Shown: piece by piece, positions 5,651 to 12,563 of the stretch
Layout: every line of letters starts with the position of its first letter
Numbering within the stretch: the first letter of the stretch is position 1
Position numbers and translations under genes: made by a program
The notes under the pieces: model-generated
Told to the model about the DNA's origin: nothing
The model's input: only the letters and a program-made list of their open reading frames with translations
Database searches by the model: none
Assembly: GCA_964195405.1 (NCBI GenBank)
Contig: CAXMPK010000085.1
Span: 1-12,563, forward strand
Length of the DNA: 12,563 nt
Reading direction: 5' to 3'
From: CAXMPK01 sp964195405
GTDB lineage: Bacteria > Actinomycetota > Acidimicrobiia > Spongiisociales > ZC4RG35

Positions 5651-6697
5651 ATGGATCCGATTGCAGCTCTCGACGACGCGATAGATGCGGCGCCCTCCGC
5701 TGTAGACGCCACGTCGAGTTTGGCGGAACTAGAAGCCGTCGAGACTTCTCTCCTTGGCAAAGACTCACCTGTCGGAATGGTCCGGCGGTCAATGGGAAAC
5801 CTGGACCATGGTGATCGACCCAAGGTTGGAGCGAAACTCAACGAAGCGTCCAAGCGGATCGGTGAAGTTCTCGGTGCTCGCCGTCACCAACTCGAGTTAG
5901 TCGAAGAGGAAGAGCGGCTCAGACTTGAAGCCATTGACGTCACTCTCAAATCCATCACGTTCCCTGCTGGTTCGTTGCATCTGGTCCAGCAGACAATCGA
6001 TGAGGTGATCGATATCTTCATTGGTCTCGGATATCAGGTGGCCTCTGGTCCCGAAGCCGAGCTTGCTTGGTACAACTTCGACGCCCTCAACACACCACCA
6101 ACCCATCCATCCCGATGGGAGACCGACACCATGTACCTCGATTGGGGAGACCCCAACGACGAAGTCTTACTCCGAACCCACACCTCTCCAGTGCAGGCCA
6201 GATGGATGGAAGAGCACGATCCACCCGTCTACATCGTGGTACCGGGCCGTACCTATCGAAAAGACACCGTCGATGCCACCCATCTCCCGGTCTTCCATCA
6301 GATCGAAGGCCTCGCCGTCGACACTGATATCACTTTCGGCGATCTAAAAGGAACACTGCTCCATTTCGCCAGGGAATTCTTCGGACCGCAGAGCCAAGTC
6401 AGACTCCGGCCACACTTCTTCCCATTCACGGAGCCCAGCGCTGAGCTGGACGTCTCATGTTTCAACTGTGATGGTGGCCAGACAGGATGCCGGGTTTGTG
6501 GGGGGGCAGGCTGGCTAGAGCTCCTCGGATGTGGAATGGTCGACCCGAACGTCCTCGAAGCGGTCGGCTATGACCCGTCAGCGGTGACAGGGTTCGCTTT
6601 TGGCATGGGCCCCGAACGTCTGGCGATGGTCCGCCACGGTATCGATTCGATGAAACACTTCATCGAAAACGACATCCGTTTCCTGAGGCAGTTCTAG
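5651..6697 (+). CDS. pheS: Phenylalanyl-tRNA synthetase alpha subunit
   Basis: The catalytic subunit of the alpha2-beta2 enzyme that charges tRNA-Phe. From ATG 5651 it has 348 residues. The N-terminal coiled-coil arm (about 1-95) includes SLLGKDSP at 33-40. The class II core shows NTPPTHPS (147-154), GRTYRKD and HLPVFHQIEG (about 199-220, motif 2), four cysteines at 270, 273, 280 and 283 in a CxxC-x6-CxxC pattern, GWLELLGCGMVDPNVL, and GFAFGMGPER (314-323, motif 3) ending in IRFLRQF. The Ala of GFAFG that limits the Phe pocket is present. ATGs at 5594 and 5618 would add 19 or 11 residues overlapping the methylase gene; they look unconserved, and 5651 puts LGK at the usual distance, although no Shine-Dalgarno precedes it. 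The segment LKSITFPAGSLHL (about 99-111) departs from the usual LPG...G.LHP. Confidence 0.95.
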   Translation: MDPIAALDDAIDAAPSAVDATSSLAELEAVETSLLGKDSPVGMVRRSMGNLDHGDRPKVGAKLNEASKRIGEVLGARRHQLELVEEEERLRLEAIDVTLKSITFPAGSLHLVQQTIDEVIDIFIGLGYQVASGPEAELAWYNFDALNTPPTHPSRWETDTMYLDWGDPNDEVLLRTHTSPVQARWMEEHDPPVYIVVPGRTYRKDTVDATHLPVFHQIEGLAVDTDITFGDLKGTLLHFAREFFGPQSQVRLRPHFFPFTEPSAELDVSCFNCDGGQTGCRVCGGAGWLELLGCGMVDPNVLEAVGYDPSAVTGFAFGMGPERLAMVRHGIDSMKHFIENDIRFLRQF

Positions 6698-9081
6698 TGA
6701 AGGTTCCGCTCAGATGGCTCCAGGAGTTCATAGATCTCCCGACCACCGACCTCGAAGAGCTCTCCTACGGGTTCGACATGCTTGGCTTGACGGTCGAAGG
6801 GATCGAGGAGCACAAGGCCGATTGGTCAGAGGTTGTCGTTGGTCGAGTCGTCGAGATCAGCGCCCATCCCGATGCTGACAGGATACGGGTCTGTCAGGTA
6901 GACACCGGATCCGGCCCTGAGCAAATCATTTGTGGCGCGTGGAATTTCGAAGAAGGCGCCATTGTGGCCGTCGCCAAGCCGGGGGCCGTTCTGCCCGGTG
7001 ATTTCGAGATTGGTCAACGCACCATCCGTGGCGTCGAATCAAACGGGATGATCTGCTCCGAACGCGAATTGGGACTTGGTGACAACCATGAGGGAATCCT
7101 GGTCCTCGACAGCGACGTGGAAGTCGGGTCGGTATTCGCCGACGTCATCGAAGTCCCCGACCATGTCTTCGACCTAGATGTGACGCCAAACCGACCGGAC
7201 GCACTCTCCATCGTCGGCGTGGCACGCGACCTTGGTGCCTACTTTGGAATCGACCACCACGTACCACTCCTAGAGCTGAATCCGGTGGCCGGAGCGACTG
7301 CGATCTCAGTCGAGATTGCCGACAGCACCGGTTGTCGCCGTTTCACCGCGCGCGAGATCAGAAACGTGACGATTGAACCATCTCCGTTCAGGATCCGACA
7401 TCGACTGCACAAGGTCGGTGTTAGATCGATCTCCAACGTGGTCGATGTGACCAATTACGTGATGTTTGAGTTAGGTCACCCCCTTCATGCTTTTGATGCC
7501 GACTCGATTACAGGCAGCCGGCTGGTGGTGAAGCGGGCAACAACAGGTGACACGTTGGAAACCCTGGACGGCGAGAAGCGAACTCTCGAGCCCGATGACC
7601 TGATCATCTACGACGATGCCGGCCCGACATCCATGTCCGGAACCATGGGTGGAGCCCGGAGCGAAGTGTCAGACGAGACGACACGTATCCTCATGGAGGC
7701 CGCTTCTTGGGACCCTCCGACGATCATGAATATGTGGCGACGCCACGACCTGCGTTCGGAGGCCGCCACCAGGTTTGAACGTGGTGTTGACTCCAATCTC
7801 GCAGACATTGCCAACCAGAGGGCTAGTGCCATGGTCGCTCTCCTCACCGGTGGGGAGGTTCTCGAGGGGGCGGTTGATGAAATCGCTATTCAGGTCAACC
7901 CTGCTGTGGTTGAGCTCACGATTCACGAAGTCGAACGCCAGCTCGGTCCTGATTTCACGGTCGACCATGTCACTGACATCCTCCAACGTCTCGGCATGTC
8001 GGTCGATGGTGCCGACCCGATGACAGTGACGGTCCCAACTTACCGGCCCGACGTCTCGCGCCCGGCGGACCTGGTCGAGGAAGTGGCGCGCATCCACGGG
8101 TTCGACAAATTCGAGGCGACGTTGCCGACCGGGCCTACCGGTGGTCTAACGATCGAGCAGAAACGCCAGCGCCTGATCAACGAGACACTTGCCGCACTCG
8201 GGCTCGATCAAGCGATCAATCTCCCGTTCGTCGGTGTCGAGGATCTTCGCAACCTCGGGATGACGGCTGACGATGGCGATCTCCTCACGATCAAGAACCC
8301 TCTCCGAGACGAGGAGAGCAAGTTGCGTCCCACGATGCTGCCTGGTTTGCTCAACTCACTCCGCTACAACATTTCTCACGGCGCAGCGTCAGTTTCCCTT
8401 TTTGAGATCGGTCGTGTCTTTTTCCCCACCCCCTCCGCTGAGAACCCGAGGCTCCCGAAACAAATCGACCGGTTGGCCTGGGCTGCTATCGGGATGACGG
8501 GTTTGGCAGGCCTCGAAGGTCCATCGACCGAGGTCGACGGATCGCTTTCACTCGCAATCTGGCGCCGGTTGGCAGATGTTCTACGTCTCGACGATGTCTT
8601 GCTGGAGACGGCATCCCCGTCCGGCTATCACCCCGGACGCACCGCCGCTGTGTCTATAGCCGGGGTGTCCATCGGTCATGTGGGTGAATTGGCGCCGAGC
8701 GCGGCAAAGGCATTTGAGCTATCTGGGCGTGTTGCTGTAGCCGAGCTCGACCTGTCCCAGCTCCTCGTTCCCTTGGATCCCGTCCTGGCTCAATCTCCTT
8801 CAGTGTTTCCGTTCGTCGATTTCGATCTGTCTTTCTTGGTAGCGGCCGATGCGCGCGCTTCCGACCTGGTGGAGTCGACAACTTCTGCCGGCGCCAAACT
8901 GGTGGAGAGTGCCCGGGTATTCGACGAGTACAAGGGAGTGGGGGAGGGGCGCAGGGCGCTGGCCATTCGTTATCGATTGCGGGCTCCGGATCGGACGCTC
9001 AGTAACGAAGAGGTCGCCCCGATCCGAAAGGCGATGATCGATGCTGCAGCTGCAATCGGGGCCGAGCTGCGCGGGGTTTGA
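6697..9081 (+). CDS. pheT: Phenylalanyl-tRNA synthetase beta subunit
   Basis: Partner of PheS; it binds tRNA-Phe and hydrolyses mischarged Tyr-tRNA-Phe. The 794 residues match the family's length and start with the usual MKVPLRWLQEFIDL. Domains in order: a tRNA-binding OB fold (about 40-150) with HPDADRIRVCQVDTG at 57-71 and GMICSERELGL at 117-127; the B3/B4 editing domain (about 210-390) with SNVVDVTNYVMFELGHPLHAFD; the B5 domain (about 400-475) ending in VPTYRPDVSRPADLVEEVAR; the catalytic-like core (about 485-690); and the C-terminal ferredoxin-fold anticodon-binding domain (about 700-794) with FDEYKGVGEGRRALAIRYRL and RTLSNEEV. The GTG start shares one base with the pheS stop (TAGTG), so the subunits are translationally coupled. 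The TGA shares one base with the ATG of the next gene. Confidence 0.97.
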   Translation: MKVPLRWLQEFIDLPTTDLEELSYGFDMLGLTVEGIEEHKADWSEVVVGRVVEISAHPDADRIRVCQVDTGSGPEQIICGAWNFEEGAIVAVAKPGAVLPGDFEIGQRTIRGVESNGMICSERELGLGDNHEGILVLDSDVEVGSVFADVIEVPDHVFDLDVTPNRPDALSIVGVARDLGAYFGIDHHVPLLELNPVAGATAISVEIADSTGCRRFTAREIRNVTIEPSPFRIRHRLHKVGVRSISNVVDVTNYVMFELGHPLHAFDADSITGSRLVVKRATTGDTLETLDGEKRTLEPDDLIIYDDAGPTSMSGTMGGARSEVSDETTRILMEAASWDPPTIMNMWRRHDLRSEAATRFERGVDSNLADIANQRASAMVALLTGGEVLEGAVDEIAIQVNPAVVELTIHEVERQLGPDFTVDHVTDILQRLGMSVDGADPMTVTVPTYRPDVSRPADLVEEVARIHGFDKFEATLPTGPTGGLTIEQKRQRLINETLAALGLDQAINLPFVGVEDLRNLGMTADDGDLLTIKNPLRDEESKLRPTMLPGLLNSLRYNISHGAASVSLFEIGRVFFPTPSAENPRLPKQIDRLAWAAIGMTGLAGLEGPSTEVDGSLSLAIWRRLADVLRLDDVLLETASPSGYHPGRTAAVSIAGVSIGHVGELAPSAAKAFELSGRVAVAELDLSQLLVPLDPVLAQSPSVFPFVDFDLSFLVAADARASDLVESTTSAGAKLVESARVFDEYKGVGEGRRALAIRYRLRAPDRTLSNEEVAPIRKAMIDAAAAIGAELRGV

Positions 9082-9647
9082 TGCAAACAGCCGAGTTGAG
9101 TGATCTGCTATCCGGAGCACCCGAGGATGCCGCTCCGCTGCTACTTGGCAGTTACCTGGTGTCCGAGGTCGATGACAAGCTGGTTCGCATTCAGATCAAG
9201 GAGGTCGAGGCATACAAAGGTGCTGACGATTCGGCCTCCCACGCCTACAGAGGGCGCACGGCCAGAAACGGCTCTATGTTCGAAGGGCCCGGAACCCTGT
9301 ACTGCTACCGCTCGTATGGTGTGCACACGTGTGCCAACACCGCCGCCGGTCAGCTTGGCACGGGTTGGGGGATCCTTCTCCGAGGTGGTGTCCTCGTTGA
9401 CGGCGAAGGGGTTGCTAAACAGCGGCGCCAGCGCGACGACCAGCTGACCAACGGACCAGGGAAGCTATGTGAGGCCTTGGGAATCACGATTAATCACAAT
9501 GGCCTAGATCTTCTCGATGCCTCTTCGCCCGTGCGGTTGGAGCCGGGCCCGGCGCCCGATCTCGTCGTGGCCACACCCCGGATCGGAATCTCCAAAGCCA
9601 AGGCGCGCCCATGGCGCTTTGTCGCGGTGTCACAGGTCTCCGCGTAG
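9081..9647 (+). CDS. mpg: 3-methyladenine DNA glycosylase (AAG/MPG family)
   Basis: A base-excision repair enzyme that removes alkylated purines such as 3-methyladenine. The 188-residue protein aligns without gaps to the active site of human AAG: EAY at 43-45 (human Glu125, which activates water, and Tyr127), His54 (His136), Tyr76 (Tyr159), Tyr79 (the intercalating Tyr162) and Asn86 (Asn169). Other conserved parts are GRTARN (58-63), MFEGPGTLY (66-74), GPGKLCEALGI (125-135) and TPRIGISKAKARPWRF (165-180). RGGVLVDG at 101-108 replaces the more common RAxEPxxG. I chose ATG 9081, which overlaps the pheT stop as TGATG, over the TTG one codon earlier. The tight overlap with pheT suggests co-transcription with the translation genes. 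In Mycobacterium tuberculosis mpg and tyrS are also neighbours. Confidence 0.93.
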   Translation: MQTAELSDLLSGAPEDAAPLLLGSYLVSEVDDKLVRIQIKEVEAYKGADDSASHAYRGRTARNGSMFEGPGTLYCYRSYGVHTCANTAAGQLGTGWGILLRGGVLVDGEGVAKQRRQRDDQLTNGPGKLCEALGITINHNGLDLLDASSPVRLEPGPAPDLVVATPRIGISKAKARPWRFVAVSQVSA

Positions 9648-9677
9648 ACCAACGCGGGGGGTTTACTCTCCTCGACG

Positions 9678-10865
9678 ATGACATCTTCCCAACTCGAGCT
9701 TCTCCTGCGACATACCGACAAGGTCGTTCCCGAGTCCGATCTAGTCGCGAAGCTGGAGGCACGTGAGCCTCTACGGGTAAAACTGGGGCTCGATCCAACG
9801 GCACCTGCTGTCACCCTGGGTTGGGCGGTTGTATTGCGCAAGCTCCGCCAATTTCAGGATCTAGGTCACACGGCGGTCTTGATCGTTGGCGACTTCACAG
9901 CTCAGGTGGGCGACCCCTCGGAGAAAGGCTCGCAACGGAAGCGTCTGAGCGCCGACGAGGTCAATCTCTATGCCGAGGAGGTTCTGGGCCAATTTGGCAA
10001 GGTTCTGGCAGATGACAATCTCGAGATCCGTCGAAACTCTGAATGGCTTGGTTCACTTGACATGTACGGTCTGCTTGAGCTGACCAGTTCGGCCACCGTG
10101 GCCCAGATGCTAGAGCGATCCGACTTCGCCAGTCGCTACGAGTCGGGGAGTCCCATCTCAGTAATGGAGTTCCTGTACCCGCTGCTTCAGGGTTATGACT
10201 CGGTGGCCGTGAATGCCGACGTGGAACTTGGTGGGTCGGACCAGCTGTGGAATCTGATGATGGGCCGGATCGTCCAAGAGCGTTATGGCCAAGATCCACA
10301 AGTAGCCCTCACCATGCCCCTTCTCGTGGGCACTGACGGTTCTCAGAAAATGTCTCAGTCCCTAGGGAATTACATCGGAGTCGAAGACGAACCTGCCGAG
10401 ATGTTTGGCAAGACGATGAGCATTCCCGATACCGCCATGCCTGAGTGGTTTCGTCTCGCCGCTGATTACAACAGTTCGGATGTCGACGAGATCGAAGCGG
10501 GTCTTGCCAGCGCGGAACTACATCCCAACGATGTCAAACGTCAGTTGGCTCGCTCGGTTGTGAGTCTCTACTGGGGTGGGCAGGCTGGGGTTGAGGCGGA
10601 ACAAGGATTCGACGAAGTGTTCAAACGTGGCGGCGCCCCGGACGAGATGGTCGAGCACCAACTGCCGCCTGATGATCCGATCAACCTGCCTTCGCTGATT
10701 CGCGAGGTGTTTGGGATCTCAGGGGCCGAAGCGAGAAGGCTGCTCACCCAGGGAGCCGTCCGAGTGGACGGTGAGACAATCGCCCTCGTAGAGATGCCGC
10801 GGGCCGGGCTTGTCGGAACCGTTATCAAGGTAGGGAAACGGAGGTTCGCCCGGCTGACCGACTGA
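9678..10865 (+). CDS. tyrS: Tyrosyl-tRNA synthetase with altered HIGH and KMSKS motifs
   Basis: A class I synthetase that activates tyrosine with ATP and charges tRNA-Tyr. The 395 residues cover the Rossmann catalytic domain (about 30-240), the helical anticodon domain (about 245-330) and an S4 RNA-binding domain (about 336-372, LIREVFGISGAEARRLLTQG). Tyrosine-site elements are intact: LGLDPTAP (36-43), VGDFTAQVGDP (70-80), NSEWL (120-124), EFLYPLLQGYDS (164-175) and DVELGGSDQLWN (181-192). Both ATP signatures deviate: the HIGH motif reads TLGW (46-49) and the KMSKS loop reads KMSQS (224-228). The frame, length and remaining conserved blocks are normal, so this is not decay. It may be an active, divergent enzyme or a paralogue with changed activity. 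The ATG is 30 bases after mpg; only a poorly spaced G-run at 9656-9661 resembles a Shine-Dalgarno. Confidence 0.93.
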   Translation: MTSSQLELLLRHTDKVVPESDLVAKLEAREPLRVKLGLDPTAPAVTLGWAVVLRKLRQFQDLGHTAVLIVGDFTAQVGDPSEKGSQRKRLSADEVNLYAEEVLGQFGKVLADDNLEIRRNSEWLGSLDMYGLLELTSSATVAQMLERSDFASRYESGSPISVMEFLYPLLQGYDSVAVNADVELGGSDQLWNLMMGRIVQERYGQDPQVALTMPLLVGTDGSQKMSQSLGNYIGVEDEPAEMFGKTMSIPDTAMPEWFRLAADYNSSDVDEIEAGLASAELHPNDVKRQLARSVVSLYWGGQAGVEAEQGFDEVFKRGGAPDEMVEHQLPPDDPINLPSLIREVFGISGAEARRLLTQGAVRVDGETIALVEMPRAGLVGTVIKVGKRRFARLTD

Positions 10866-10904
10866 CTTGCGTAAGAACCCGCCATCAGTACTATTCCGTG
10901 TGCA

Positions 10905-10920
10905 CGAGACATTGGTCTCG
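10905..10920 (+). other. Stem-loop after tyrS
   Basis: CGAGAC and GTCTCG form a perfect six-pair stem with the loop ATTG, 40 bases after the tyrS stop. It lacks a T-run, so it is not an ordinary intrinsic terminator. It could be a transcript-end hairpin or an inverted-repeat protein site upstream of the rRNA promoter. Confidence 0.4.
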
Positions 10921-10964
10921 AGCAAACTGCCATCGGCATGACGCTGTTTCGCGTCTGGTCGGAC

Positions 10965-10994
10965 TTGTTTTCTGTATCGGGGCCGCGGTATCAT
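10965..10994 (+). promoter_or_regulatory. Candidate housekeeping promoter of the rRNA operon
   Basis: TTGTTT at 10965-10970 and TATCAT at 10989-10994 are separated by 18 bases, a plausible -35/-10 pair for a primary sigma factor. The expected start site near 11001 would give a leader of about 325 bases before mature 16S rRNA, reasonable for an Actinomycetota rrn operon. It lies upstream of all the boxB/boxA-like elements, as required. Other rrn promoters could lie inside tyrS. Confidence 0.5.
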
Positions 10995-11067
10995 CGCTGG
11001 CCCGTCTGACACTGACATTTCAGGCGGTGGAGCGCGCTGCAACGGCAACGAAGCAGCCGCTTGAGCG

Positions 11068-11089
11068 GGAGTATCCCTCGGGATACTCC
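11068..11089 (+). other. Perfect inverted repeat in the rRNA leader
   Basis: GGAGTATCCC and GGGATACTCC are perfect complements separated by only TC; as RNA this gives a nine-pair stem with a four-base loop CTCG. It lies directly before the boxB-like hairpin. Its perfection suggests selection for an RNA structure in the rRNA precursor. Confidence 0.65.
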
Positions 11090-11091
11090 AT

Positions 11092-11109
11092 TCTCTCCGA
11101 AAGGAGAGA
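11092..11109 (+). promoter_or_regulatory. boxB-like hairpin with GAAA tetraloop
   Basis: TCTCTCC and GGAGAGA pair perfectly over seven positions around the GNRA tetraloop GAAA. It stands two bases before the boxA-like element, the order (hairpin then boxA) known from rrn antitermination sites. The role in antitermination is inferred from that position. Confidence 0.6.
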
Positions 11110-11111
11110 CC

Positions 11112-11126
11112 GGCTCCTTGACAACT
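11112..11126 (+). promoter_or_regulatory. boxA-like rRNA antitermination element
   Basis: GGCTCCTTGACAACT resembles the Escherichia coli rrn boxA TGCTCTTTAACAAT, with matches across GCTC, TT and ACAA. Known: boxA RNA is bound by NusB and NusE (S10) to make RNA polymerase resistant to termination over rRNA genes. The location about 200 bases before 16S rRNA fits that role. Confidence 0.65.
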
Positions 11127-11148
11127 GAACAATGTGCCAAAAGCCAGC

Positions 11149-11188
11149 AGTGCTTTTCTTCCCTCGAAGTGGGGGGAGCTGAAGCACT
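11149..11188 (+). other. Two-part stem-loop in the rRNA leader
   Basis: AGTGCTT (11149-11155) pairs perfectly with AAGCACT (11182-11188), and inside it CTTCCC (11158-11163) pairs with GGGGAG (11173-11178) with one G-U. The whole makes an extended leader hairpin downstream of boxA. Confidence 0.5.
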
Positions 11189-11199
11189 CTATTAAGTAT

Positions 11200-11225
11200 G
11201 TACGTCGTTCTTTGGAGCGACGTGC
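11200..11225 (+). other. Eleven-pair stem-loop in the rRNA leader
   Basis: GTACGTCGTTC (11200-11210) pairs with GAGCGACGTGC (11215-11225) over eleven positions with two G-U pairs, closing the loop TTTG. It is probably a structural element of the 16S precursor. Confidence 0.55.
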
Positions 11226-11242
11226 GTGTGCAATCAAAAATA

Positions 11243-11269
11243 CTCGGGACCCTCACGGTCTCGGGACCC
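11243..11269 (+). repeat. 10-base direct repeat overlapping a small hairpin before 16S rRNA
   Basis: CTCGGGACCC occurs at 11243-11252 and again at 11260-11269, 17 bases apart start to start. The bases between allow a hairpin: CGGGACC (11245-11251) pairs with GGTCTCG (11257-11263) with one G-U and a CTCAC loop. The second repeat copy could compete with the first for pairing with GGTCTCG. Confidence 0.5.
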
Positions 11270-11298
11270 AAATTGCAAACACTTCATTGACTTCGCGA

Positions 11299-11314
11299 CT
11301 CGCCTCCGGGCGAG
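11299..11314 (+). other. Stem-loop just upstream of mature 16S rRNA
   Basis: CTCGCC and GGCGAG pair perfectly over six positions around TCCG, ending 11 bases before the inferred mature 5' end at 11326. It could help present the precursor to processing nucleases; the matching 3' flank of 16S rRNA is outside the window. Confidence 0.45.
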
Positions 11315-11325
11315 ACGTTATAAGT

Positions 11326-12563
<1,238 letters not shown>

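Larger units (their letters stand above)
10866..11325 (+). promoter_or_regulatory. Intergenic region: rRNA operon promoter and precursor leader
   Basis: No protein gene is supported in these 460 bases. Frames running across it contain no Shine-Dalgarno-led start, and some run into 16S rRNA. It holds a hairpin after tyrS, a promoter candidate, a dense series of perfect or near-perfect stem-loops, a boxA-like element and the 5' flank of 16S rRNA. There is no hairpin followed by a T-run, so tyrS has no visible intrinsic terminator and its transcript may run into the rRNA leader. Confidence 0.8.

Noticed and set aside
9638..9659. GC-rich hairpin at the mpg-tyrS junction as a terminator
   Set aside because: The stem overlaps the mpg stop and is followed by G and a few T rather than a T-run, so it is more likely a chance pairing.
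11118..11146. Perfect TTGACA that could be a -35 box just before 16S rRNA
   Set aside because: No -10-like hexamer lies 16-19 bases downstream, and the TTGACA is better explained as part of the boxA-like element.
11287..11324. TTGACT and TATAAG as a promoter next to the 16S 5' end
   Set aside because: The spacer is 26 bases, and the start site would fall inside mature 16S rRNA.

Overview
The window looks like chromosomal housekeeping DNA from a member of the Actinomycetota, most likely the class Acidimicrobiia or a close relative. This rests on three things: moderately high GC with frequent GTG starts, the infC-rpmI-rplT-SpoU methylase-pheST-mpg-tyrS gene content, and a 16S rRNA whose V3-V4 and V6 sequences I recognise as Acidimicrobiia-like. 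The assignment is by eye. Every gene is on the plus strand, and I see no insertion sequence, phage gene, CRISPR array, tRNA or obvious foreign gene.

Layout. 1-189 is the C-terminal end of a GGDEF-like domain protein. 190-3492 is a complete riboflavin operon (ribD, ribE, ribBA, ribH) with abutting or overlapping genes. Together they make riboflavin from GTP and ribulose 5-phosphate, apart from the dephosphorylation step. No FMN riboswitch precedes ribD inside the window. 3493-3766 is a non-coding leader with a strong intrinsic terminator, plus an upstream copy of the terminator's 3' arm that could act as antiterminator. 3767-4891 is the translation operon infC (AUC start codon), rpmI, rplT. 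It is followed by a SpoU/TrmH-family RNA methyltransferase (about 4888 or 4948 to 5637), then pheS and pheT (both phenylalanyl-tRNA synthetase subunits), a 3-methyladenine DNA glycosylase whose start overlaps the pheT stop, and tyrS. 10866-11325 is the rRNA operon leader, with a promoter candidate, a boxB-like hairpin, a boxA antitermination element and several precursor hairpins. 11326 to the end is 16S rRNA, cut by the window edge at about E. coli position 1255.

The genes from infC to the rRNA form one ribosome and translation neighbourhood: initiation factor, two ribosomal proteins, an rRNA methylase candidate, two aminoacyl-tRNA synthetases and the rRNA itself. I see no new multi-gene system. 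The observations most worth following are the tyrosyl-tRNA synthetase, in which both catalytic signature motifs are altered (TLGW for HIGH, KMSQS for KMSKS); the AUC start of infC; and the candidate attenuator in the infC leader.
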